DNA from: an uncultured Candidatus Marinamargulisbacteria bacterium
GTDB lineage: Bacteria > Margulisbacteria > Riflemargulisbacteria > GWF2-35-9
DNA length: 41,640 nt
Assembly (NCBI GenBank): GCA_903910705.1
Contig: CAIWAN010000045.1
Coordinates: forward strand, 1 to 41,640
Direction: 5' to 3'
Under the pieces are notes generated by a model. It was given only the letters and a program-made list of their open reading frames with translations. It was not told where the DNA came from and did not search any database. Shown here one piece after another: positions 1 through 9,245 of the stretch; the first letter of the stretch is position 1, and every line of letters starts with the position of its first letter. Both the position numbers and the translations under genes were made by a program.

Positions 1-135
1 TAAAGGCATCATCATACCTGCTAAACCTTATGCTAATTGGTCTTTATGAAAGTATTTGCAAATTGCCTCTTGACAAGGGTTGCTCAACCTCAATATTTAG
101 GCTGATGTTTGCCGCCGCCACGGACTGTGAAGGTC

Positions 136-570
136 TTACACAACCACTTCAAACCAGTAGTCTCTAAGTCGCTCGATGGCCTCCATAAAGCTACTTAAAT
201 TGACGGGTTTATGGATATAACTATTCGCACCGTCATCATAACAATGCAAGATATCCATTTTGTCCTCGGAGGTCGTCAACACGATGATGGGGATCCTTCG
301 GGTTTCGGGATCACTTTTGGCTGCCTTTAGAATGTCGCGTCCATTGGTGCCTGGGATGTTTAAGTCGAGTAAGACAATGCCTGGGGCGGGGTATTTGTCC
401 TTGTCAGCATAGAGGCCTCTTGAGAAAAGGTAATCTAAGGCTTGATCCCCATTTTCACAGCGAAAAACCGGATTATGAAGCTGTGACTTTTTGAAGGCAC
501 GAATGGTTGCCTCGAAGTCTTCATTGCTGTCCTCAACTAATAAGATGGTTTGGTTACTCGTTATTCGCAT
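136..570 (-). CDS. Single-domain response regulator (CheY/Rcp1-like receiver)
   Basis: ILLVEDSNEDFEATIRAF, GIVLLDLNIPGTNGRDILK (phospho-acceptor Asp), IIVLTTSE, IHKPVN; start overlaps the end of the kinase ORF. Confidence 0.9.
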   Translation of the reverse strand: MRITSNQTILLVEDSNEDFEATIRAFKKSQLHNPVFRCENGDQALDYLFSRGLYADKDKYPAPGIVLLDLNIPGTNGRDILKAAKSDPETRRIPIIVLTTSEDKMDILHCYDDGANSYIHKPVNLSSFMEAIERLRDYWFEVVV

Positions 571-2599
571 GATCGTTTCCTCCTAAAGTAAAATAAAATA
601 CGGTTCCCATTCCAAGACTAGACTCAACCCAGATCTGACCACCCAGTGCATCAATCTTTTTTTTCACAATGGTTAAGCCCGCACCTGATCCGCCACCGTA
701 CTTGTCTCGTCCGTGAATCCGTCGAAAGATTTTAAAGATCTCTTCGAAATGACGCTCCTCGATACCGATACCATTATCTTTTACATAAAAGACATTGTAA
801 ATATCTGCATATTCATCTAAGTAGCCAACCGAAACAATTTTTTCGTGGCTATTATTATACTTTAGAGCGTTTGATACAAGGTTCATTAATATTTCTTTGA
901 CGAATTCGGGATCGGTTCTAAGCGTTGGAAGCGGTGTCTCGATGACGATCTCTGATTTTATGGAAGGATCCTCATGAAGGAGGAAGTCCAAATCTTGCCG
1001 GATGACCCCCACGAGCTTATTCATGTCGACATAAACACTCGAGGCTTTTTCTCGTCCAGCCCGAGAGTAAGTTAGGAGCGCAGTCAAGAAAGCTTCGAGT
1101 CGGGCGCTTTGGCTAATGAGAACGTTTAACATGCGAATGCCTTCTTCGCTGAGGTTATCTTTGTTGTCTTCAAGGAGAAACGAGGAGAAATTACTGATGG
1201 ATCGCAGCGGTTCTTTTAGGTCATGGGAAGCGATATAGGCAAAATCATCCAACTCAAGGTTTGAGCGTAGGAGTTCGTCCGACAATTCGGTGAGTTGAGC
1301 ATTTTTCTCTTGCGTTTTCTTCAAGGCAGTTGATAGTGCCTTTGTTTTGACTTTGATCTCATCCTCCATGTTGATATATTGCGAGAGCAATTTTCTCCGA
1401 GCACCATCCACAATACGAGAGAGCTCACCTATCTCATCTTTTGAAGGCGTTGCTATAGGATGGTGAAGATTCCCCTCGCGAATTTTTTTTGCACCCTTAC
1501 AAAGATTGAGAATCGGCCGAGAGACAAATCGAGCGAGGATATAGCCAAAAAGTGCGACTGCGAGGAGTCCGCCAAGCACGGTCAGCAATATATAGGATTT
1601 TAATTGAGCAGAGGGCTTTTGAACCTCGCTTAGACTCATTTCTGCGATGAAGCCCCAAGACGTCATCGGAATGCTTTTCCAACACGCTAAGACGTCTTCT
1701 CCACGATAGTCTTTTGCGACCAAGTGATGGGGGGTGGGCGTGGCGCCTGACCTCGCTAAGACTTTCTCTTTTCGATAGTCTGTGGCGACCGCTAAATGAG
1801 TGCCTTCGCTTAGCTTGTTTTGGACCAGATCCATCAAGTCATCTTTCTTGTTATGGGTTTGAGTCGGGGGAACCAATAAGGGCTTATGATCGGGCAATTC
1901 TTGAAAAAGGAAGGTTTCTCCCGTTTTCCCAAGAACGGCGTGATCGTTTATGATGTTGAGGATGTTGTCTATGTCTACGTGCAAGATGATGGCACCGAGG
2001 GGAGCCCCCTTAGGGCCCTTAATGACCTCGCAAAAAAGCAGTGCATAGCTTGTCTTGCCTGCATGGGTCAAGCGTTCGGTCAGGATTTTGTTTTTTGCTA
2101 GTGGGGAATAAGCATTAGGGCCGTAAGTTGGAGAATATTGTCCAAGGATATGAGGGTGGCGTTCACAGTTTGAATAGATGATGCGCCCGTCTTGATCCAA
2201 CATGACAACGCCAAAATATTGGTTTGTATCCGAAGGGAGATTGCTGAGATGTTTGTTCCTGTTGTGTTGATGGTCGCTCAAAAGAGGACTGAACTGCTTA
2301 TCAAGGGACAAGGTTGCTTGGATAAAAACAGGGTTTGATCGATTCGTGCGGAAACGATCTAATTCGGCTAGCGATGATCGGATTGTCGGGTTGTCGCTAT
2401 AAAACCCAAGATCCGTTTGGCAGTCGTCAAGAAACGACTCGATCATGCCTGTTTTGAGTTCGGTAAAGACTTCAAGGGTTGATCGTGCGTCTTTTTGAAC
2501 GATGGCATCAACCTTTTTAAAAAATAATAAAGCAATGATAAAGAGGGGAATGATGCTTATCGCAAAAAACGAAAGAAGTAGTTTATAGAATAGTCGCAT
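554..2599 (-). CDS. Sensor histidine kinase: TM, dCache-like sensor, TM, HAMP, HisKA, HATPase
   Basis: IASHDLKEPLRSISNF H-box, LMNLVSNALKYN N-box, VKDNGIGIEE, GGGSGAGLTIVKK; HAMP after second TM; 17-bp overlap with the receiver gene. Confidence 0.9.
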   Translation of the reverse strand: MRLFYKLLLSFFAISIIPLFIIALLFFKKVDAIVQKDARSTLEVFTELKTGMIESFLDDCQTDLGFYSDNPTIRSSLAELDRFRTNRSNPVFIQATLSLDKQFSPLLSDHQHNRNKHLSNLPSDTNQYFGVVMLDQDGRIIYSNCERHPHILGQYSPTYGPNAYSPLAKNKILTERLTHAGKTSYALLFCEVIKGPKGAPLGAIILHVDIDNILNIINDHAVLGKTGETFLFQELPDHKPLLVPPTQTHNKKDDLMDLVQNKLSEGTHLAVATDYRKEKVLARSGATPTPHHLVAKDYRGEDVLACWKSIPMTSWGFIAEMSLSEVQKPSAQLKSYILLTVLGGLLAVALFGYILARFVSRPILNLCKGAKKIREGNLHHPIATPSKDEIGELSRIVDGARRKLLSQYINMEDEIKVKTKALSTALKKTQEKNAQLTELSDELLRSNLELDDFAYIASHDLKEPLRSISNFSSFLLEDNKDNLSEEGIRMLNVLISQSARLEAFLTALLTYSRAGREKASSVYVDMNKLVGVIRQDLDFLLHEDPSIKSEIVIETPLPTLRTDPEFVKEILMNLVSNALKYNNSHEKIVSVGYLDEYADIYNVFYVKDNGIGIEERHFEEIFKIFRRIHGRDKYGGGSGAGLTIVKKKIDALGGQIWVESSLGMGTVFYFTLGGNDHANNE

Positions 2600-2728
2600 C
2601 CCCGTGCCCCCCGATAGTATAAATTACCCTAAACGATTAGAAAAAACAATGTCAACGCTTGTTGCGCTTTTATTGACGACAATAAAGGCTGTCATATACC
2701 ATGAAGCTTAAGAAATGGGTAAGAAAGG

Positions 2729-4150
2729 GTGTCCTCTATCATGACAAATGACCTCCATGAATCAGATGCTTTTCGCGGTCGTATTGAAGAGCTAGAAAGA
2801 GACCTTCAACACAAAAGCGAGAAGCTTGAACAGGCTCTCGAATCGCTAGAGGCCATGAATCAAGAATTATTGTCAACCAATGAAGAACTCACGGCCTCAA
2901 ATGAAGAATTGCACCGGACGAACAAAGAACTGCAATTCGTTAATGAGGAGCTCTATAAAGTCAATGCAGCACATATTCGCAAAATCGACGAATTAACCCA
3001 GCTTAACGCCGACTTTGATAATTTACATCGAAATACGTTTATTGGTGATCTTTATCTGGACAGACATTTGGCTATCCGTAAAATCAATCAAGTGGCAGCA
3101 TCCATCACGAATATTTCGGTCGCTGATATTGGAAAACCCCTTCGTCATGTCACAGGGAACGCGCTATACGAGCATTTTTTCCGTGATATTGAGAGCGTGT
3201 CAGAAACGCAGGTCGCTATTGAACAAGAAGTGTGTGATTCGCAGGGGAAGTGGTACTTGATGCGTGTCGTGCCCTATATGACCAAAGAAAATTTGGTGGA
3301 TGGTGTTTTGATCTCGTTTATTGATATTTCAAATCAGAAGCGGGTTCAAAATATTGCCTCTGACTTAAATATCCGCTTGGACAATGCGCTTAAAATGGGC
3401 GAAATGTCATGGTGGGAATGGGATTATGAAACTAATCATGTCAATACAGGGGTTGGTAAATATCGGATGCTAGGTTATGAGAAAGAAGAAATGGGCGAGG
3501 GCTATGAGTCTTGGACAAAACTGATCCACCCGGACGACTATGGGCCGAGCATGGAGGCCATGCGTGCTCACTTGAAAGGTGAGGCGACAACCTATTTTAC
3601 TGAATTCAGGATCCGTCACAAGTTTGGACATTATCTATGGTACAAGGACAATGGAGGAATTGTTACTCGAACGGCCAGCGGGAAACCCAAACTGCTGATT
3701 GGCATTGTTCAGAATATTTCCAGAGAGAAGGCGCAGGAACAAAAATATATTGATGCCCTAAAGCAAGCTCAGCAAAAAGAAGCCGATTTTTCGTTTCTTT
3801 TCAATGAATTGCCCCAAGGTGTTCTGCTTCAAGCTGCGTCAGGAGAAGTTCTGGACGCCAACCCTGTCGCCCTTGATCTCTTTGGTTTGGCACTCGATGA
3901 GATTAGGGGGCGTCTCTTGAGCCGCCTAGGGTGGACCTTTTCAAAGGAAAATGAGATGGCGCTTCCCAGTACCGAATTTCCTGGGTTAGTGGCCCTTCGA
4001 ACCGGACAAAAACAAAATACCGAGATGTTTTGGGCCTATGATCCAAAAAGAGAAGAGAACCTCCGCTTAATGGTGAGTGCTGTCCCTGTTTTTAGGGAAA
4101 ACGAATCCACGCCGTGTCAGGTGTATTCAATGATCTCGGAAATAAAATAA
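2729..4150 (+). CDS. Multi-PAS protein with CheB/CheR-fusion-type coiled coil and no visible kinase/cyclase output (GTG start at 2729 or ATG at 2741)
   Basis: Coiled coil NQELLSTNEELTASNEELHRTNKELQFVNEELYKVN; PAS segments around RNTFIGDLYLDRHLAIRKIN, MSWWEWDYETNHVNTG, LFNELPQGVLLQAASGEVLDANPVAL; ends without an H-box/N-box. Confidence 0.8.
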   Translation: MSSIMTNDLHESDAFRGRIEELERDLQHKSEKLEQALESLEAMNQELLSTNEELTASNEELHRTNKELQFVNEELYKVNAAHIRKIDELTQLNADFDNLHRNTFIGDLYLDRHLAIRKINQVAASITNISVADIGKPLRHVTGNALYEHFFRDIESVSETQVAIEQEVCDSQGKWYLMRVVPYMTKENLVDGVLISFIDISNQKRVQNIASDLNIRLDNALKMGEMSWWEWDYETNHVNTGVGKYRMLGYEKEEMGEGYESWTKLIHPDDYGPSMEAMRAHLKGEATTYFTEFRIRHKFGHYLWYKDNGGIVTRTASGKPKLLIGIVQNISREKAQEQKYIDALKQAQQKEADFSFLFNELPQGVLLQAASGEVLDANPVALDLFGLALDEIRGRLLSRLGWTFSKENEMALPSTEFPGLVALRTGQKQNTEMFWAYDPKREENLRLMVSAVPVFRENESTPCQVYSMISEIK

Positions 4151-4154
4151 TTTT

Positions 4155-5099
4155 ATGCTTTTAGAGAACCTCGCACTTTTTCTTGGGGTGATATGTCTTG
4201 CGTTGATTGGCACGGGTGTGATGATTCACGTTATTTGTCGCAAAGGGGCCGCTCTAAAAAAGATCAAGCTGGGATTGAAACAGCTTGAGTTGGGGCGATT
4301 GGATGGGGTAGACGGCGAGCCGATCCTAGCCGAGTTGGTTCAAGGGCTGCGGTCTAAAACGGATTATTGCCAGCAATTGGCGTCGGGGGTGCTTTCAGCG
4401 GAGGAGACCAAATTTAACCCTGAGGACAAACTTGGGCGGGCCCTTCAGTCTATTCGCGATCGTTTATCCCAAATTGTCCTACACATTGAACGGATCTCTC
4501 AGGGAGATTACACGCAAGACTTACCCCTCCTGTCCGACCAAGATGAGCTCGCCAGTATGTTTAATGCGATGACGAGTGCGTTGTGGCAAGCAAAAAAAGA
4601 AACGGAACAAAATGAATGGAAAAAGAATGGGCTGGCCTACTTAACGCTTCAGCTTCAACGAGGAGAGAATACGGATACTGAAATTGCGGAACTGAGTGTT
4701 CAACACATCGTTAAGTATATCAAAGCAAAAACAGGGTCTTTCTATATTTTGGATGATGAGGGGTTCTACTCGTTCCGAAAAGGCCATATGTTCGCACCCG
4801 TCGAAACGAACCGATTGCGATTTCGGATCGGTGAAAGTTTTGTCGGCCAATGTGCGGCCGAGCGACGAATGTTGATCGTTTCCGACATTCCCCCCGATTA
4901 CTTTCAGATCAAGTCCTCCTTGCCTTCAACGATCCCTCGTCAACTGGTTTTCTTGCCCATTAAGCATCATGATTTTGTGATAGCGGTGATGGAGTTTGGG
5001 TTTCTCCAGCCGATCGGAGCGGTGCAGCTATCATATCTTCAATCGACGGAATCCTACATTGCTTTAGCGCTTTCATCGGCCTTAGCTCGCAAAAAATAA
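4155..5099 (+). CDS. Membrane-anchored HAMP + GAF protein without output domain
   Basis: N-terminal TM (NLALFLGVICLALIGTGVMIHVI), HAMP-like ISQGDYTQDLPLLSDQDELASMFNAM, GAF-like VKYIKAKTGSFYILDDEGF...IGESFVGQCAAERRMLIVSDIPPDY; ends after GAF. Confidence 0.75.
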   Translation: MLLENLALFLGVICLALIGTGVMIHVICRKGAALKKIKLGLKQLELGRLDGVDGEPILAELVQGLRSKTDYCQQLASGVLSAEETKFNPEDKLGRALQSIRDRLSQIVLHIERISQGDYTQDLPLLSDQDELASMFNAMTSALWQAKKETEQNEWKKNGLAYLTLQLQRGENTDTEIAELSVQHIVKYIKAKTGSFYILDDEGFYSFRKGHMFAPVETNRLRFRIGESFVGQCAAERRMLIVSDIPPDYFQIKSSLPSTIPRQLVFLPIKHHDFVIAVMEFGFLQPIGAVQLSYLQSTESYIALALSSALARKK

Positions 5100-5112
5100 T
5101 TCCCAAAACCAA

Positions 5113-5136
5113 GAAAACCCGATAGAATGGGTTTTC
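5113..5136 (+). terminator. Putative intrinsic terminator: perfect 8-bp stem GAAAACCC / GGGTTTTC, 8-nt loop
   Basis: gaaaaccc-gatagaat-gggttttc directly after the GAF gene; stem is AT-rich at its base. Confidence 0.5.
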
Positions 5137-5194
5137 TATTAATCGTACACTTGAATTGATTCGGGTTACAAATATCATGAAGGACTAAATCAGC

Positions 5195-7003
5195 ATGCCC
5201 AGACAAAGTAAGATTCGTAATGTCGCTATTATTGCCCACGTTGACCACGGGAAGACCACCTTAGTGGACCAACTTTTTCGTCAGAGCGGTCTGTTTCGAG
5301 AGAATCAAGAGGTCGCTGTTTTCCTCATGGACTCGATGGATTTAGAGCGTGAACGGGGCATTACGATCATGGCAAAGAATGGTTCTTGTACCTATAACGG
5401 GCATCAAATCAATATCATCGACACACCCGGCCATGCTGATTTTGGTGGTGAGGTGGAGCGAGTCCTTAATATGGCCGATGGGGTCGTCTTCTTGGTCGAT
5501 GCTGCCGAGGGGCCTATGCCGCAGTCATATTTTGTTTTAAAGAAAGCCGTTGCGCTGAACTTACCCGTTATTGTCATGGTCAATAAAATCGACAAACCCT
5601 CTGCCCGCATTGAATGGGTGGTTGACCAAGTGTTTGACCTACTGGTTGGATTGAATGCGCCGGATCATATTTTGGATTTTCCGATCCTCTATGCCTCGAC
5701 GAAAAATGGCTATGCTATGCTTGATTATCACCAACCGAGCGACAATATTTTTCCTGTCTTTGATGAAATTATTCGCTATGTGCCGCCACCCAAGGGTGAC
5801 TCGCATGGTCCGGTTCAGATTTTAGTGAGCTCTTTGACGTATTCGTCCTTCTTAGGTCGAATTGCGGTCGGGAAAGTGACCTCCGGCAATCTCAAGATCA
5901 ATCAAGATGTGGTCATCGCAAAGCATGATGGGACGTTTGTTCCTTCTCGGATCACCAAACTTTATAAGTTCAACGCGAATCAACAAGTCGAGGCGCATTC
6001 CGCCCATGTTGGGGATATCATTGCGCTTGCGGGTTTGACCGATATTCGTGTGGGCGAGACCATCACCGATCCCACAAACCCTATTCCCCTTGCCTATAAA
6101 CCGGTAGATCCCCCGACAATCTCGATGAACCTGATTCCGAACGATTCACCTTTCGCAGGTAAAGAGGGCACGTATGTGACCTCGCGTCATTTGCGAGATC
6201 GACTGATTCAAGAAACATTGGCCGATGTGGCGCTTCAGGTGGAAGAGCTTTCGGATGCGGTGGGGTTCAAAGTCTCGGGGCGAGGTGAGCTTCACCTCTC
6301 TATTTTGGTTGAAAAAATGCGCCGAGAGGGCTATGAATTTCAGGTCTCAAAGGCCACGGTTATCTACAAAGAAGAGAACGGTCAAAAGCTAGAGCCGTAT
6401 GAAGAACTTACGGTTGATGTCGCCGAAGAGTTCATGGGACGGGTTATTGAAAGTTTGGGTTCACGAAAAGGTCAATTGATCGAAATCAATCAAGATGGCG
6501 ATCTAACGCGCATTAAATATATCGTTCCAACGCGGGGACTGCTTGGGTATCATGACCAGTTCATGACCGAGACCAAGGGGCTTGGCACCATGAACTATGT
6601 TTTTGATAAATATGGCCCGTACGCGGGTGATCTTAAAACACGCAAAAATGGCGTCATGATCGCCAAGGACACCTGTGTGACCGTTGCGTTCGCGTTATTT
6701 AATATTCAAGAGCGGGGCGAACTGTTCCTCGGGCCAGGGGTTGATGTTTATGCAGGTCAAATCATTGGCGAATGTTCACGTGAGGGCGACATGGTCGTCA
6801 ATCCCGCGAAGGGCAAGAAATTAACCAACATGCGTGCCTCAGGGACGGATGAAGCCGTTAATCTGGTGCCCCCACGGTTGATGAGCCTTGAGCAATATAT
6901 CTCCTATATCAACGACGACGAACTGGTTGAGATCACGCCTAAAAGTATCCGTATCCGCAAACTCTATCTCGATGAGAATGAGCGAAAGAAGCGCGAACGG
7001 TAA
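5195..7003 (+). CDS. typA: Translational GTPase TypA/BipA
   Basis: IAHVDHGKTTLVDQL, RERGITI, DTPGHADFGGEVERVL, VNKIDKP; conserved C-terminal TypA architecture. Confidence 0.97.
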   Translation: MPRQSKIRNVAIIAHVDHGKTTLVDQLFRQSGLFRENQEVAVFLMDSMDLERERGITIMAKNGSCTYNGHQINIIDTPGHADFGGEVERVLNMADGVVFLVDAAEGPMPQSYFVLKKAVALNLPVIVMVNKIDKPSARIEWVVDQVFDLLVGLNAPDHILDFPILYASTKNGYAMLDYHQPSDNIFPVFDEIIRYVPPPKGDSHGPVQILVSSLTYSSFLGRIAVGKVTSGNLKINQDVVIAKHDGTFVPSRITKLYKFNANQQVEAHSAHVGDIIALAGLTDIRVGETITDPTNPIPLAYKPVDPPTISMNLIPNDSPFAGKEGTYVTSRHLRDRLIQETLADVALQVEELSDAVGFKVSGRGELHLSILVEKMRREGYEFQVSKATVIYKEENGQKLEPYEELTVDVAEEFMGRVIESLGSRKGQLIEINQDGDLTRIKYIVPTRGLLGYHDQFMTETKGLGTMNYVFDKYGPYAGDLKTRKNGVMIAKDTCVTVAFALFNIQERGELFLGPGVDVYAGQIIGECSREGDMVVNPAKGKKLTNMRASGTDEAVNLVPPRLMSLEQYISYINDDELVEITPKSIRIRKLYLDENERKKRER

Positions 7004-7012
7004 AGCCTCAAC

Positions 7013-7034
7013 ATTTTGGGCACGTGCCCAAAAT
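7013..7034. repeat. Perfect 22-bp palindrome ATTTTGGGCACGTGCCCAAAAT
   Basis: Equal to its own reverse complement; located 10 nt after the typA stop; no clear U-tract. Confidence 0.9.
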
Positions 7035-7093
7035 CTCCATCAGGAGAATAAAAAATTTGTTTAATACCCTGATATTGCGGGCATAGTAGCGTT

Positions 7094-8041
7094 ATGACAA
7101 GCTTTGCCTTATTAAGGAATACCCCCCCCTCGACAAAAAGTTTGTTAATAGTTCCGAAAAATGTAAGTTTAACTGAGGTGGCTATCGTAAGAAACACTCT
7201 AAATAGAGTCCCAACAAGATTCCATTTGCCGGAGATAAATAATCAACAATGCTTTTGTCGGCAAATGGAAAAAGAATCAACGGGTGATCCTTTTGCGGAA
7301 AATATAGTCACAGGGGCTCTCGGTCGAATGCAGATTTTGCCACCAACAGCAGGAGAAATTGCGACGAATCTTCTTAAATCAAATTCACCGTTATATCAAG
7401 CTGTTTCGCGCACACTTTCGCCAAAAGAGCGTCATCAAATTGCTGCGATAAAAAATACCCCTTCTTTGGTAAAAAATAATGTAGCCATGAATATATTTTT
7501 GGGGATAATTTATCAATTGGAACTTAATCGAAGGATTTCTGATAATCCAAAGTATGCAAAACTCTCCAACATTGAAAAGTGTGCAATTGCTCTTGCGTCA
7601 TACAATTGGGGAGGAAAACATGTAAATGATTTAATAAAAATTCATGGGACGACGCAGTGGTCAGGACATTTGCCTCTTGAATCAAGAGACTATCTAGCCA
7701 AGATCATGGGACAAACCTCAGCGGAGCTTGTTTCACTAGCTAAACATAGACCGGTATCGTCGAAAAATGAAGCTAGGATTAAGATAGCACACTTAGGGAT
7801 TATACCCGCCAAGCCGATTGCTTACAGTGCTGCTACTTTAATGACGAGTGTCGTTGTTGATTCGAAGAACAAAAAACATGCGAACATTTATAGTATTGCA
7901 AATACCTATAAAGATCGTTTCCCTGGGCACTTTCGTGTAGTAGATGCATTAATCACTTATAACGCCGATCGAGGGAACCATATTCCGGACGTGTTGAAGT
8001 CTGGCTTTAAGGTTTTGATTCCCCCTCGTCAACCGAGTTAG
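7094..8041 (+). CDS. SLT-like (lytic transglycosylase-fold) protein with degenerate LysM-like C-terminus; no signal peptide visible
   Basis: QMEKESTGDPFAENIVTGALGRMQILPPTAGE and IALASYNWGGKHVNDLI resemble SLT Glu-containing and AYNxG motifs; C-term IYSIANTYKDRFPGHFRVVDALITYNAD...VLKSGFKVLIPP resembles LysM. Confidence 0.7.
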   Translation: MTSFALLRNTPPSTKSLLIVPKNVSLTEVAIVRNTLNRVPTRFHLPEINNQQCFCRQMEKESTGDPFAENIVTGALGRMQILPPTAGEIATNLLKSNSPLYQAVSRTLSPKERHQIAAIKNTPSLVKNNVAMNIFLGIIYQLELNRRISDNPKYAKLSNIEKCAIALASYNWGGKHVNDLIKIHGTTQWSGHLPLESRDYLAKIMGQTSAELVSLAKHRPVSSKNEARIKIAHLGIIPAKPIAYSAATLMTSVVVDSKNKKHANIYSIANTYKDRFPGHFRVVDALITYNADRGNHIPDVLKSGFKVLIPPRQPS

Positions 8042-8087
8042 CTTCCTGCCTCTCCCGTTTTCCCCATAACTTTGATACGATACGCCT

Positions 8088-9158
8088 ATGCTTAAAAAAT
8101 TCCTCCATAATCAATCCCGTTCATTGGGGCTTGAACCCGGTGCCCCTGTTTATACCGGCGAAAAGTCGGCGGTCAAGGTAGCCGTCTCCGCGGTACGATT
8201 TAATGAAGCGACCTTTGAAGAGAAACCCAATCTTACTTTTGATGAGGCGCTCGGTCTTATTGAGGAAGGCTCTTTGACGTGGATCAATGTCGATGGATTG
8301 TCCGACCCAGCTATTACCGAAGCCCTTGGCACCAAAATGTCGATCCATCCTCTGGTGGCTGAAGATATCTTGAATACCTCGCAACGTCCCAAATTTGAGG
8401 CCTTTGATGGCTATTTCTTTGTGGTCTTGAAAATGCTTTATTATGGGGCGAACAAGCGAGAGTTTAACGTCGAACAGGTTAGTCTGATCGTTAAAGACAA
8501 TGTCATCTTTTCGTTTCAAGAGGATATCGAGGGGGATGTCTTTGACCCCCTTCGTGAACGTATCCGTAGTAATAAGGCGGGCGCTCGAAAGATTACGACC
8601 GACTATTTGGCCTATCTTCTTATTGATGCGATCGTGGATAACTATTTCATTATTATCGAAGAGGTGGGTGAAAAGATCGAAGCGCTTGAAATGATGGTCA
8701 TCAATAAGCCAAGCCCTAAAGCCATGGCAAAGATGCATTATTTGAAGCAAAAGATGATCTTTTTGCGTAAATCCATTTGGCCCTTGCGTGAAGTCGTCAG
8801 CGGAATGCTTCGAGATGAGGGGGGGCAAATTAACAATAACACCAAGATCTTTTTGCGTGATGCTTATGACCATACGATCCAAGTCATCGAATTGATCGAG
8901 ACCTGTCGGGATATGGTCTCGGGGCTACTCGACATTTATCTTTCCAGTAACAGCAACAAGCTGAATGAAATCATGAAAGTGCTAACCATGATCTCGACAA
9001 TATTTATTCCTTTGAGCTTTATGGCTAGTTTTTACGGAATGAACTTTCACTATATGCCCGAACTTTCCTCGAAATGGGGCTACCCAGCCCTTATTTCGGT
9101 CATGGTAACCGTTGCGATCTCAATGCTTTTTTACTTTCGCCGCCGTCGTTGGTTGTAG
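8088..9158 (+). CDS. corA: CorA family Mg2+/Co2+ transporter
   Basis: C-terminal FYGMNFHYMPEL (GMN motif) and two terminal TM helices. Confidence 0.95.
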   Translation: MLKKFLHNQSRSLGLEPGAPVYTGEKSAVKVAVSAVRFNEATFEEKPNLTFDEALGLIEEGSLTWINVDGLSDPAITEALGTKMSIHPLVAEDILNTSQRPKFEAFDGYFFVVLKMLYYGANKREFNVEQVSLIVKDNVIFSFQEDIEGDVFDPLRERIRSNKAGARKITTDYLAYLLIDAIVDNYFIIIEEVGEKIEALEMMVINKPSPKAMAKMHYLKQKMIFLRKSIWPLREVVSGMLRDEGGQINNNTKIFLRDAYDHTIQVIELIETCRDMVSGLLDIYLSSNSNKLNEIMKVLTMISTIFIPLSFMASFYGMNFHYMPELSSKWGYPALISVMVTVAISMLFYFRRRRWL

Positions 9159-9245
9159 CGCAGCTATAGCATCTTGCCTGAAATCGCCTCTTCCCCTACA
9201 CTATGAAGGGGTTTTCCCAATTTTTTATTCGGAAGGAGCAGGAGT

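Noticed and set aside
73-101. TTGACA - 17 nt - ATATTT promoter-like sequence on the plus strand
   Set aside because: Weak -10 and pointed into the 3' end of the convergent receiver gene; not supportable without transcript data.
2-167. Short open frames at the left edge (KGIIIPAKPYANWSL* at 2-49 in one frame; a longer frame to about 167 in another)
   Set aside because: Either could be the end of an upstream gene, but they are too short and featureless to call; the longer one overlaps the receiver gene.
1714-2101. Plus-strand ORFs of 60-80 aa opposite the first kinase (1714..1953, 1886..2101)
   Set aside because: Antisense to a well-supported coding frame, no SD, no recognisable protein character.
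8121-8882. 253-aa minus ORF opposite corA
   Set aside because: Mirror frame of a clearly recognised CorA gene; biased codon usage keeps the opposite frame open.
9195-9218. CCCCT-acactatga-AGGGG hairpin after corA
   Set aside because: Only 5-bp stem; possible weak terminator but not convincing enough to list.
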